Shown: one piece after another, positions 1 through 6,685 of the stretch
Numbering within the stretch: position 1 is the stretch's first letter
Layout of the letters: each line of letters opens with the position of its first letter
Assembly: GCA_020343755.1 (NCBI GenBank)
Contig: CP070810.1
Location: 723,443-731,248, forward strand
Origin: Dehalococcoidia bacterium
GTDB taxonomy: Bacteria; Chloroflexota; Dehalococcoidia; Dehalococcoidales; E44-bin46
Length of the DNA: 7,806 nt
Direction: 5' to 3'
The notes under the pieces: model-generated
What the model was told of the DNA's origin: nothing
The model's input: only the letters and a program-made list of their open reading frames with translations
Database searches by the model: none
Program-made: the position numbers and the translations under genes

Positions 1-1
1 T

Positions 2-1591
2 CGGGGTTTTATGAAACTGGGAGAGGAGAGGGTTGAGGTTATCGATGTCCCCGGCACCTACACTCTAGAACCGACCACTGAAGCCGAGGAAGTAGCTCTA
101 CAGATGCTCGACACTGGAGACATAGTCATAAATGTGATTGATGCCACCAACTTGGAACGGAATCTCTACTTGACCTTACAACTATTGGAAAGAAATATCC
201 CGGTATTAGTTGCCCTGAATATGTGGGATGATACTGAGCATCGTGGAATACATATTGATTTGGACAAACTAAGGGGATTTTTAGGGGTGCCGGTTATTCC
301 TACTGTAGCAACAACCGGACAGGGCATAAAAGAGTTAGTGGAATCTACTCCCAAGGCAACCTCGCCTGATGTTCCCCTCCGTAGTCGTGATGAGCGCTGG
401 GCTACTATCGGCGATATCATAGACCAGGTTCAGCTTATTACCCACCGTCACCATACCTGGCTAGAACGTATGGAGGACGCTAGCACAAAGCCGATAGGCG
501 CAATTCTAGCTATAGGGGTTCTGGCTGGCTCATTCCTGGCAGTTCGTTTCATTGGTGAAAGCTTAATTGGCTATGCGCTCAACCCCTTATTTAACAATCT
601 GTGGGCACCGGTGATTCTTAGATTAAGTAATTTCCTGGGAGGGAGCGGTTTTCTCCACAATATCCTCATAGGTAAGATAGTCGGTGGAGAGGTAAATTTT
701 ATTGAATCATTCGGGCTATTGACCACCGGACTCTACGTCCCTTTCGCTATGGTTTTGCCTTATATTATCCCTTTCTACTTAGTACTGGGGCTGCTTGAGG
801 ATGGAGGTTATCTACCACGACTGGCAGTCTTGATGGACACCATTATGCACCGTCTGGGCTTGCACGGCTATGCTATCATCCCTACCCTGCTGGGGCTTGG
901 CTGTAATGTGCCAGCCATTCTGGCTACCCGCATTCTGGAAAGTAAGCGGGAGAGGTTTATTGCCGCGACATTGATATCTATCGCTATCCCCTGCGCTGCC
1001 TTACAGGCGATGATTTTCGGATTGGTCGGTCAGCGTGGTTGGCAGTATGTGGCTATTGTCTACGGAACACTATTCGTAGTCTGGATTATTTTGGGGACTA
1101 TACTTAACCGTGCCGTTAAGGGATTTAGCCCGGAGTTGTTGATAGAAATACCCCGGTATCGGCTGCCATCGTGGCGAACTGTGTTACAAAAACTGTGGAT
1201 GAGGGTCCGCGGCTTCTTAGTCGAGGCTATTCCTATAATTCTAGGCGCCGTCGCGGTAATAAATATCCTTTACGCCGTGGGCGTATTTAATACTGTTACC
1301 AATTTTGCCACACCAGTGGTGACCAACTTTCTCGGATTACCTAGGGAGGCAGTAACGGCTTTAGCTGTTGGTTTCCTACGAAAGGATGTAGCCCTAGGTA
1401 TGCTGGCTCCGTTAGCATTAAGCACTAAGCAACTAATCACTGGCAGTGTAGTTTTAGCTATGTTTTTCCCTTGTATTGCTACTTTTGTGGTTCTTCTCAG
1501 GGAGCTTGGAGTTAGGAATATGTTCAAGTCGGCAGGAATAATGATTACCGCTGCTTTGCTTGTGGGAGGGATATTGAACCTAGCCTTATAA
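2..1591 (+). CDS. feoB: Ferrous iron transport protein B, 5' end off window
   Basis: This is the GTP-dependent Fe(II) permease of the inner membrane. The frame is open to the left edge, so the P-loop and switch I region of the G domain lie outside. Numbering from the first visible Met (position 11), the G3 motif DVPGTY is at residues 12-17, the G4 motif NMWD at 70-73, and a G5-like ATTGQG at 100-105. A short helical linker leads into a polytopic membrane domain. The two Gate regions show their hallmarks: GLGCNVPAILATR with Cys298, and LRKDVALGML followed by FPCIATF with Cys488. Conserved Cys in these places is typical of FeoB. The visible 526 residues plus the missing N-terminus would give a compact FeoB of roughly 580-600 residues, ending right after the last membrane helix. 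FeoA, if present, would lie to the left. The gene converges on the TauE-like permease about 40 bp away. The identification is secure; only the start is unknown. Confidence 0.96.
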   Translation, partial: RGFMKLGEERVEVIDVPGTYTLEPTTEAEEVALQMLDTGDIVINVIDATNLERNLYLTLQLLERNIPVLVALNMWDDTEHRGIHIDLDKLRGFLGVPVIPTVATTGQGIKELVESTPKATSPDVPLRSRDERWATIGDIIDQVQLITHRHHTWLERMEDASTKPIGAILAIGVLAGSFLAVRFIGESLIGYALNPLFNNLWAPVILRLSNFLGGSGFLHNILIGKIVGGEVNFIESFGLLTTGLYVPFAMVLPYIIPFYLVLGLLEDGGYLPRLAVLMDTIMHRLGLHGYAIIPTLLGLGCNVPAILATRILESKRERFIAATLISIAIPCAALQAMIFGLVGQRGWQYVAIVYGTLFVVWIILGTILNRAVKGFSPELLIEIPRYRLPSWRTVLQKLWMRVRGFLVEAIPIILGAVAVINILYAVGVFNTVTNFATPVVTNFLGLPREAVTALAVGFLRKDVALGMLAPLALSTKQLITGSVVLAMFFPCIATFVVLLRELGVRNMFKSAGIMITAALLVGGILNLAL

Positions 1592-1633
1592 TAATCCACT
1601 CTTCTCTGGCGCTGCCTATACTGGCCAGCCCAG

Positions 1634-2440
1634 TTAGGCAAAGGCACCAAGCATCCTGAGCCCCATATAGAACATTACCCCGATAAATACATACCTTAAT
1701 TGCTTGGCTGGAAGCCGATGAGCGGTTATCGCCCCGACCTGTGCCATACCAACGCTAGTGGCTGCCAATAGAAGCCATGACAACAGATTAACATAGCCTA
1801 TAGAATAGGGTGGCAGATTGGGAACACCAAGACCGTTTACAATATAACCGATAATGCCGCCAACGTTGGTAATCATGACAAAAGCTAGAGATGTAGCCAC
1901 GGCATTGTGCATTTTGAACTTAAGCACCAGCACCATTACCGGGACCATTAACACACCACCGCCAACACCGATCATAGTAGTGACAATATTTATTGGTATT
2001 GCCCAGGCTGCCCATAGCCAGGGCTTATCCTTAGGCTCCTCCTCAACCTCCACCGGTGCGCTGACAAGCATTCCAATACCAGCAGCTAGGGTAGCAATAC
2101 CAAAGGCTATCTTTAGCCCTGCCCCAGGGAGGTGGGTAGCTAGAGTAGCCCCGGCAAAACCGCCGGCTAGCCCAGAGCAACCCATGATAATAGCTGCTCG
2201 CCACCACACTGCCCCCTTCTTATGATGTCTCCAGGCGCCGCTGGCGGCGGTGGGTAAAATTGCCAGCAAACTTGTGCCAAAAGCCAGCTTTATTGCCATA
2301 TCTGTCGGCACACCCATAGCGGTAAATATCCAGTACTGAACCGGGGTCATAATGAAGCCGCCACCCACACCCAGAAAACCGCTGGCGAAACCAGTACCTA
2401 TACCAGTTGCCAACAGAGCAATAATATGGGCCATTGTCAT
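1634..2440 (-). CDS. TauE/SafE (DUF81) family membrane permease
   Basis: This 268-residue integral membrane protein belongs to the sulfite exporter TauE/SafE family, whose members move sulfite, sulfoacetate or other small sulfur or organic anions across the inner membrane. The two internally repeated halves each carry the family signature near the start of a helix: GVGGG at residues 24-28 followed by FIMTP, and GVGGG at 158-162 followed by VLMVP. An acidic cytoplasmic linker rich in Glu (about 130-139) separates them, and seven or eight hydrophobic segments are visible. I chose the ATG at 2440 because a purine-rich AGAGAGGG lies 10 nt upstream. The frame is open further, to an ATG at 2491, but that extension is polar and has no ribosome site. 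A second ATG two codons downstream (2434) is also possible. The substrate cannot be told from sequence. The start overlaps the stop of the recombinase remnant as ATGA. Family confidence is high, substrate unknown. Confidence 0.9.
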   Translation of the reverse strand: MTMAHIIALLATGIGTGFASGFLGVGGGFIMTPVQYWIFTAMGVPTDMAIKLAFGTSLLAILPTAASGAWRHHKKGAVWWRAAIIMGCSGLAGGFAGATLATHLPGAGLKIAFGIATLAAGIGMLVSAPVEVEEEPKDKPWLWAAWAIPINIVTTMIGVGGGVLMVPVMVLVLKFKMHNAVATSLAFVMITNVGGIIGYIVNGLGVPNLPPYSIGYVNLLSWLLLAATSVGMAQVGAITAHRLPAKQLRYVFIGVMFYMGLRMLGAFA

Positions 2441-2505
2441 TTGGCTTTTTCCCTCTCTAAAGCCACGGAGATAATAACGGGCATTTTGCAAACCATTAGG
2501 TCAAA

Positions 2506-2534
2506 TTGCGAATAAGACCGTTTATTGCTATAAT
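2506..2534 (+). promoter_or_regulatory. Sigma70-type promoter of tRNA-Ala
   Basis: A perfect TATAAT (-10) lies at 2529-2534. TTGCGA (4 of 6 matches to TTGACA) lies exactly 17 bp upstream at 2506-2511. Transcription would start near 2541, a few bases before the mature tRNA 5' end at 2548. The position and spacing fit a stable-RNA promoter. Confidence 0.75.
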
Positions 2535-2547
2535 ATCTCGAACAAAT

Positions 2548-2623
2548 GGGGCTGTAGCTCAGCTGGGAGAGCGCCTCCTTTGCACGGAGGAGGTCAGGGG
2601 TTCGAGTCCCCTCAGCTCCACCA
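2548..2623 (+). tRNA. tRNA-Ala (anticodon UGC), CCA encoded
   Basis: A complete 76-nt cloverleaf is present. The acceptor GGGGCTG (2548-2554) pairs with CAGCTCC (2613-2619) and includes the G3:U70 wobble pair that is the identity mark of alanine tRNAs. The D arm is GCTC/GAGC. The anticodon stem is CCTCC/GGAGG, with loop TTTGCAC and anticodon TGC at 2581-2583. The T arm is AGGGG-TTCGAGT-CCCCT. The discriminator is A2620 and CCA is encoded at 2621-2623. The gene looks functional: all stems pair and a strong promoter precedes it. No T-rich terminator follows; recombinase-derived sequence begins directly after the CCA, which is consistent with an element having integrated at the tRNA 3' end. Confidence 0.98.
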
Positions 2624-2632
2624 TAGTGTACA
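2600..2632. other. Probable attachment-site junction at the tRNA-Ala 3' end
   Basis: The T arm and 3' acceptor strand of the tRNA end with the CCA at 2623, and the recombinase reading frame (ending in VHYGG) starts on the opposite strand with no spacer. An integrase gene that faces and touches a tRNA 3' end is the usual arrangement at one end of an integrated island. I searched by eye for a second copy of the tRNA 3' end up to 4136 and found none, so the other boundary is lost or outside the window. The exact crossover core cannot be set from one junction. Confidence 0.4.
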
Positions 2633-3309
2633 ATAGGGGGAACTCCAACTGTTTCCTGAGATATGCCTTTAGGTGGCATCGGTATAGTATAGATTAACCT
2701 TACTTCTGCCCCGATGACTTTCACCTCTTTGACAAAGCTCTTGATAAACGACTTCCTCTCTGCCAGGGGACTCTCACTGAGCAGATTACGCAGGTCGGCC
2801 ACGTAACCAGCCACGGTTTTCATGTCCGCTAATTCCACCTTTGTATCTGATAATAGATACTCTAGTTCGAGCCTTCTGGTCTCCAGTTGTTCCTGCCGCT
2901 GCCTCAGTCGCTGGATGCGTGGTGCTAAGTCTGCAAGCTGCAATAAGCCCGTTTCTAGGGCATCATACAGTCTTTCTAAACGCTGGTTAACCCTACTGAT
3001 TTCGGTAAAGATAGCATCCAGCTGCTGGCGGTGCTTGCTGGTCGAGGCGTCCACCTCCTCGTTGACTAGGCACACCAGTTCCGTAAGATTCTCTTCAGTC
3101 AAAATGTGCTCCTTTATCTTATCGATAACGAGCCGCTCAAATCTCTGGCTATTAATATAGTGAGCCTGACAGGAGCCAGACCCTTTTTTAAGCAAGGTCC
3201 CACACACGTAATATTTAAACTTGCCTCCTTTAGCATCCTGTCCCACAAGAGCCTTGCCGCAATAGCCACACCTTGCCCATGTTTTTATTATGCACAGGCC
3301 TGTACATCA

Positions 3310-4080
3310 TGTGGGTCTTGGTGGTCTCCAAAAGCTGATCGAGGTATAGCCATCCTTTCCATGTGAGATTATAAGCTTTGGGACTCCGAATGGCAAAGGG
3401 GGTAACATCATGATGAAATGTGCAATTTGTCACTTAATTTGCCAGGGTAAAGTAGCGTTCATCAACTCCAAACTATTACGAGAGGCACTCGGCTCATCTG
3501 GGTAGCTCACAACTTGAAGCGCACTACCGACAGGATAACTAATATCTGCAAGTGGGTGGGCTTTGCTGTCACTGCGAAGATGGAGGGGATAGGACCATGA
3601 AAATAGTAAGTAGGATAGGCTAAGATGGCGGAGTTTGGCTTTGTTGCTTCATTGATGTACTGTATTCGTGCCTATGCCAAAGGGTGGGGTGATAATAAGA
3701 TAACCTCAGTTTACAATTGAAGTGACAACCCCTAGCCTGCATAAAATCACGGGGTATGGAATCTCAGATTTCTTCGGAATTTTCCTTTGCTCCCAAAGAG
3801 CGTTAAAGTCTAAGAATAAACGGCCTAGCGACGAGTCTGAACAATGTTACCCTCGCAGGGACTCTAGTAGTATTCTATTAAAGCTTCCAGCCGGTATGAG
3901 CTGAGCAGGTCTTTCCTATAGATAACGGACTTGCTTTGAGGGGACGATCCGGTTTACTTCCTCGAAGACCCTGCTTAATCTATGATCCTCAACTCATTAG
4001 GTGCTAGATAGCGTATGTCGGGAAAGTTACGCGTCAGGCGGAAGTTACAGTCGCAGCTGTGGTGATACTCATCAAGGCAT
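3310..4080. other. Stretch without recognisable gene, probably degenerate element DNA
   Basis: All six frames are closed by frequent stops. The longest open pieces are about 60-70 codons and show no known motif. In the minus-strand frame of the recombinase zinc ribbon, stops at 3307-3309, 3430-3432 and 3649-3651 bound open pieces of 40 and 72 codons, but neither resembles the recombinase or resolvase domains expected upstream of the ribbon. A plus-strand frame at 3722-3904 has low-complexity composition and no ribosome site. I see no tRNA, CRISPR array, terminal inverted repeats or group II intron domain V. The stretch is best read as decayed remains of the element plus the upstream region of the next operon. 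Confidence 0.6.
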
Positions 4081-4109
4081 TTGTCCCAAGCCTCCCCGTG
4101 TGCTATAAT
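4081..4109 (+). promoter_or_regulatory. Sigma70-type promoter of the GlcD-like operon
   Basis: A perfect TATAAT lies at 4104-4109, with TTGTCC (4 of 6 matches to TTGACA) exactly 17 bp upstream at 4081-4086. The predicted start near 4116 leaves a leader of about 20 nt before the GTG at 4137. It also excludes the longer in-frame start at 4059, which would lie upstream of the transcript. No operator repeat is evident around it. Confidence 0.7.
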
Positions 4110-4136
4110 AAGCGCCGCTGGGGAAATGGAAAACAA

Positions 4137-5516
4137 GTGAACATCATAGATGAACTTGTTCAGATTGTGGGTCAAGAAAGAGCTTCACACGACAAAACAG
4201 TGCTCTACACTTACTCTAGAGACGCTTCCCTTATTACGGGTATGCCAGACTACGTAGTCCGGCCAGTGACTACAGAAGAGGTGGCTGAGATCGTGTCACT
4301 CGCCGCCAAGCATAGGATCCCAATTGTGCCCCGGGGTATTGGCAGTGGATTGGAAGGGGGTTGTGTTCCAGTACATGGTGGCATTGTCCTTGATATGCGT
4401 AATATGGACAAGATCATAGACATTGATACTGACAGCCTATACGCCATTGTAGAGCCAGGAGTCACTCACGCTAACCTAAACGCCAGATTGGCAGAACACG
4501 GCTTCTTCTTTGCCCCGGACCCTGCTTCCACAGACTTTTGCAGTATCGGGGGGATGATAGGAACCAATGCCAGCGGCATGACCTGCTTAAAATATGGAGA
4601 CACAAGGAACTCCGTTCTTGGCTTGGAAGTAGTGCTACCGGATGGAACGGTTATCAATACTGGCTCGAAGACTTTGAAGAGCGTTAGCGGCTATGATTTG
4701 ACCGCCCTGTTTGTTGGCTCAGAGGGCACGCTGGGGGTAATTACCAAGGCAATCCTAAAAGTCCTTCCGCAACCTCAAGCGAGAGCTACGGTTGCTGCCT
4801 ATTTCGACGAGATTGGGAAAACAGGGGAAACGGTTGTAGCTATATTCGCCAGTGGGATTATCCCCGCTGCCTGCGAGCTAATGGATAGGTCGGCAATAAA
4901 GGCCGTTAACCAGTATAAACCGGAAATAGCCCTGCCTGATGTTGACGGTATGCTCATCCTCAACCTAGAAGGAAGCGCAGCCACAGTGGCGGAGGAAGTA
5001 GCTGGGGTCGTCAATTGTTGCAAAAAGGTTGGCGCCCTAGATGTTAGGACAGCATCTACAAAAGAGGAGACGGATGCGCTCTGGGCAGGAAGGAGGTCTG
5101 TGTTGTCATCAATATACAGGCTGGATGCAAAAAAGGCTGCGCCTAACATTGCTGGTGATTATGGCGTTCCCCTGAAGCGGATTCCCGAGGTGTTAAGGGA
5201 GGTTAGAAGGATTAGCAAGGAGAGTGGCATAACCATTATCACTTATGGCCACGTAGGTGATGGTAATCTGCATACCGGGATGGCAGTTAATCTCTTGGAT
5301 GAAAAGGAACTAGAAGGGGCAGAAAGAGCAGGCGACGCAATTTATGAAGCCGTCCTGAAACTAGAGGGTACGACAGCACCAGAACATGGAGTCGGAGCGT
5401 CAAAGCTAAGATGGATAAAAGAGGAAAACAAGAGCTCTTATCCTTTGATGTTGGCTATAAAAAAGCTGTTTGATCCTCTCAATATTATGAACCCAGGCAA
5501 GCTGTTCGAAACCTGA
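4137..5516 (+). CDS. FAD-linked 2-hydroxyacid dehydrogenase, GlcD/D-lactate dehydrogenase type
   Basis: This flavoprotein of 459 residues should oxidise a 2-hydroxyacid such as D-lactate or glycolate to the 2-oxoacid, passing electrons from FAD to the iron-sulfur partner encoded next. The PCMH FAD-binding domain begins near residue 37 (PDYVVRP). It carries the pyrophosphate loop PRGIGSGLEGG at 65-75, SIGGMIGTNASGM at 136-148 and GYDL..VGSEGTLG at 185-200. The C-terminal FAD-oxidase domain has HVGDGNLH at 372-379 and EHGVG at 416-420, the His-containing motifs expected at the metal/substrate site, and ends in NPGKLFET. The length is normal for GlcD. I prefer the GTG at 4137 because it lies just downstream of the promoter; the upstream frame to 4059 has no support. 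The Shine-Dalgarno is weak (GGA six nt upstream). Substrate choice between lactate, glycolate and related acids cannot be decided from sequence, so no symbol is given. Confidence 0.9.
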   Translation: MNIIDELVQIVGQERASHDKTVLYTYSRDASLITGMPDYVVRPVTTEEVAEIVSLAAKHRIPIVPRGIGSGLEGGCVPVHGGIVLDMRNMDKIIDIDTDSLYAIVEPGVTHANLNARLAEHGFFFAPDPASTDFCSIGGMIGTNASGMTCLKYGDTRNSVLGLEVVLPDGTVINTGSKTLKSVSGYDLTALFVGSEGTLGVITKAILKVLPQPQARATVAAYFDEIGKTGETVVAIFASGIIPAACELMDRSAIKAVNQYKPEIALPDVDGMLILNLEGSAATVAEEVAGVVNCCKKVGALDVRTASTKEETDALWAGRRSVLSSIYRLDAKKAAPNIAGDYGVPLKRIPEVLREVRRISKESGITIITYGHVGDGNLHTGMAVNLLDEKELEGAERAGDAIYEAVLKLEGTTAPEHGVGASKLRWIKEENKSSYPLMLAIKKLFDPLNIMNPGKLFET

Positions 5517-5551
5517 TGACAGCCCCGAGCGTAATTTTCCAAACTTCATGA
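5516..5551 (+). CDS. Possible 11-codon coupling ORF between the glcD-like and glcF-like genes
   Basis: An ATG at 5516-5518 overlaps the stop of the preceding gene (TGATG). The 11-codon frame encodes MTAPSVIFQTS and stops with TGA at 5549-5551, overlapping the next gene's start as ATGA. The next gene has no visible Shine-Dalgarno, so ribosomes could reach its start by two successive termination-reinitiation steps. The peptide itself has no recognisable function. The arrangement may be chance. Confidence 0.25.
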   Translation: MTAPSVIFQTS

Positions 5552-6675
5552 TAAACAAACAACTGCTTCTGGACATAACCAAGTGCTCTCGATGTGGAAA
5601 GTGCACTGCGGTTTGCCCTATGTTCGAAAAGACTAGGGGCTGGGATACCGGCGTTGCTAGGGGCAGGATACTGCTTGCCTGGGGTTTGGCGCGAGGAGAG
5701 CTGGAGGTAGATGATAAACTGGTTGAGGCACTCTATCAGTGTCCAACCTGCATGCTATGTGAACAGGAGTGCACCGCTGGGGCCAAGGTAACTGAAATAA
5801 TAAGGGAAGCAAGGGCGCTTGTCGTTGAAAAGGGTGCATCAGTCCCCTTTTCACACAAAGCAGCTTTTGATGTGGTGGCGCGGATAACCCTCAGAGATGG
5901 CTTGAATCGAGACTGGGTGGATTTAATCAAAGGGGATTATCAGGAAGAAGGAGAAATTGTCTATTTTCCAGGCTGCCTCCCTTATGTGGAACCTATCCTC
6001 GATTTCGACTTGGGAGCGGAGAGGATTATCTCGGGGGCAGTAAAGATCCTTAACTGGGCTGGAATTCAGCCCGCCATAATCAAGGAACTGGCATGCTGTG
6101 GTCACGATGCCTTCTGGTCGGGGCAGTATCCTCTTTTCAATGCTTTGAGGCAAAAGAATTCCAAGATTCTAAATGGGGCGAAGGTGATAGTAACCAGTTG
6201 TGCCGAGAGCTACCGAACCTTGAAAAATGAATATTCTCTTGAGGCTGAGGTATACCATATATCGCAATTTGTAAGAGATCTAGTAAGGGAAGGTAAGTTG
6301 GAATTGAATAATGGGGGAGAAAGGATAACCTTTCATGACCCCTGCCGATTGGGAAGGCATATGGGTGAGTACAACGCACCCAGAGAAGTGCTGAAGGCGG
6401 TTGGCGATTACAAGGAGATGGCCAGACACGGTAGAGATGCTTTGTGCTGTGGCGTTGGAGCCTGGATAAATTGTAATAAATACTCCAAACAGATAAGATT
6501 GGATAGGTTGAAAGAGGCGTCGGAGGTAGCAGATATATTGGTGACTGCCTGTTCCAAATGTCTGGCACATTTTCGCTGCCTTATGGAAGAGCCCGATAAA
6601 ACAGAGGGTGTGCCTGATATCAAGATAATGGATTTCACCGAGTTCGTTGCCAACAATTTGAGGAAAGGCTGCTAA
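5548..6675 (+). CDS. GlcF-like iron-sulfur subunit with two CCG domains
   Basis: This 375-residue cytoplasmic electron-transfer protein is probably the partner that takes electrons from the upstream flavoprotein. Its N-terminus is a two-cluster ferredoxin-like module: CSRCGKCTAVCP at residues 13-24 and CPTCMLCEQEC at 65-75. Two cysteine-rich CCG domains follow, as in GlcF, LutA, GlpC and HdrB/HdrD. Domain 1 has C143, CCG at 183-185 and then C218-A-E-S221, so the last Cys of the usual CxxC is Ser. Domain 2 is complete: DPC266, CCG at 300-302 and C335-S-K-C338. No membrane segment is seen. The ATG at 5548 is the only suitable start before the first cluster motif. No ribosome site precedes it, but it overlaps an 11-codon ORF as ATGA. 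The spacing of 31 bp to the flavoprotein and 10 bp to the next gene indicates one operon. Confidence 0.88.
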   Translation: MINKQLLLDITKCSRCGKCTAVCPMFEKTRGWDTGVARGRILLAWGLARGELEVDDKLVEALYQCPTCMLCEQECTAGAKVTEIIREARALVVEKGASVPFSHKAAFDVVARITLRDGLNRDWVDLIKGDYQEEGEIVYFPGCLPYVEPILDFDLGAERIISGAVKILNWAGIQPAIIKELACCGHDAFWSGQYPLFNALRQKNSKILNGAKVIVTSCAESYRTLKNEYSLEAEVYHISQFVRDLVREGKLELNNGGERITFHDPCRLGRHMGEYNAPREVLKAVGDYKEMARHGRDALCCGVGAWINCNKYSKQIRLDRLKEASEVADILVTACSKCLAHFRCLMEEPDKTEGVPDIKIMDFTEFVANNLRKGC

Positions 6676-6685
6676 TTATTTAAAT

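Larger units (their letters stand above)
2437..3306 (-). pseudogene. Large serine recombinase, C-terminal remnant reading through tRNA-Ala antisense
   Basis: Reading leftward from an in-frame TGA (3307-3309), the frame opens with a recombinase zinc beta ribbon: CGYCGKAL (first Cys pair, codons at 3268-3270 and 3259-3261), then KYYVCGTLL and GSGSCQAHY supplying the second pair. A long charged coiled-coil segment (about 3150-2760) and the conserved tail ESPLAERKSFIKSFVKEV follow. This order is that of the C-terminal DNA-binding half of large serine recombinases used by integrative elements. The N-terminal resolvase domain with the catalytic Ser and the middle recombinase domain are absent, and I saw no trace of them in any frame of the roughly 750 bp upstream. 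The gene is therefore broken. After HYGG the last 60 or so codons are the antisense of the tRNA and its promoter (AEGTRTPDLLRAKEALSQLS), not genuine recombinase sequence. The frame stops at 2437-2439. The remnant cannot catalyse recombination by itself. Confidence 0.85.

Noticed and set aside
1592..1633. Possible bidirectional terminator between feoB and the permease (CTGGC...GCCAG)
   Set aside because: The stem is only five pairs with a long loop and there is no T-tract on either strand.
2434..2491. Longer start for the TauE-like permease at 2491
   Set aside because: The added residues are polar, lack a ribosome site and would precede the first membrane helix oddly; the ATG at 2440 has an AGAGAGGG upstream.
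2480..2507. Minus-strand promoter for the permease (TTGACC with TATTAT)
   Set aside because: The spacer of about 22 bp is too long for a convincing sigma70 promoter.
2506..2697. 63-codon plus-strand frame containing AVAQLGERLL..EEVRGSSPLSS
   Set aside because: It is the sense translation of the tRNA-Ala gene, a well-known spurious protein pattern.
3328..3338. Short TGGTGG resembling the antisense of the tRNA CCACCA as a second att copy
   Set aside because: The match is only about seven bases and the flanks differ from the tRNA 3' end.
3230..3433. 67-codon minus-strand frame overlapping the zinc ribbon
   Set aside because: Its C-terminal part is the out-of-frame reading of the zinc-ribbon codons, and the rest matches nothing I recognise.
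3722..3904. 60-codon plus-strand frame
   Set aside because: No ribosome site, no motif, composition typical of chance translation.
4059..4136. 26-residue N-terminal extension of the GlcD-like protein
   Set aside because: The start would lie upstream of the -35 element of the promoter that best fits the gene.
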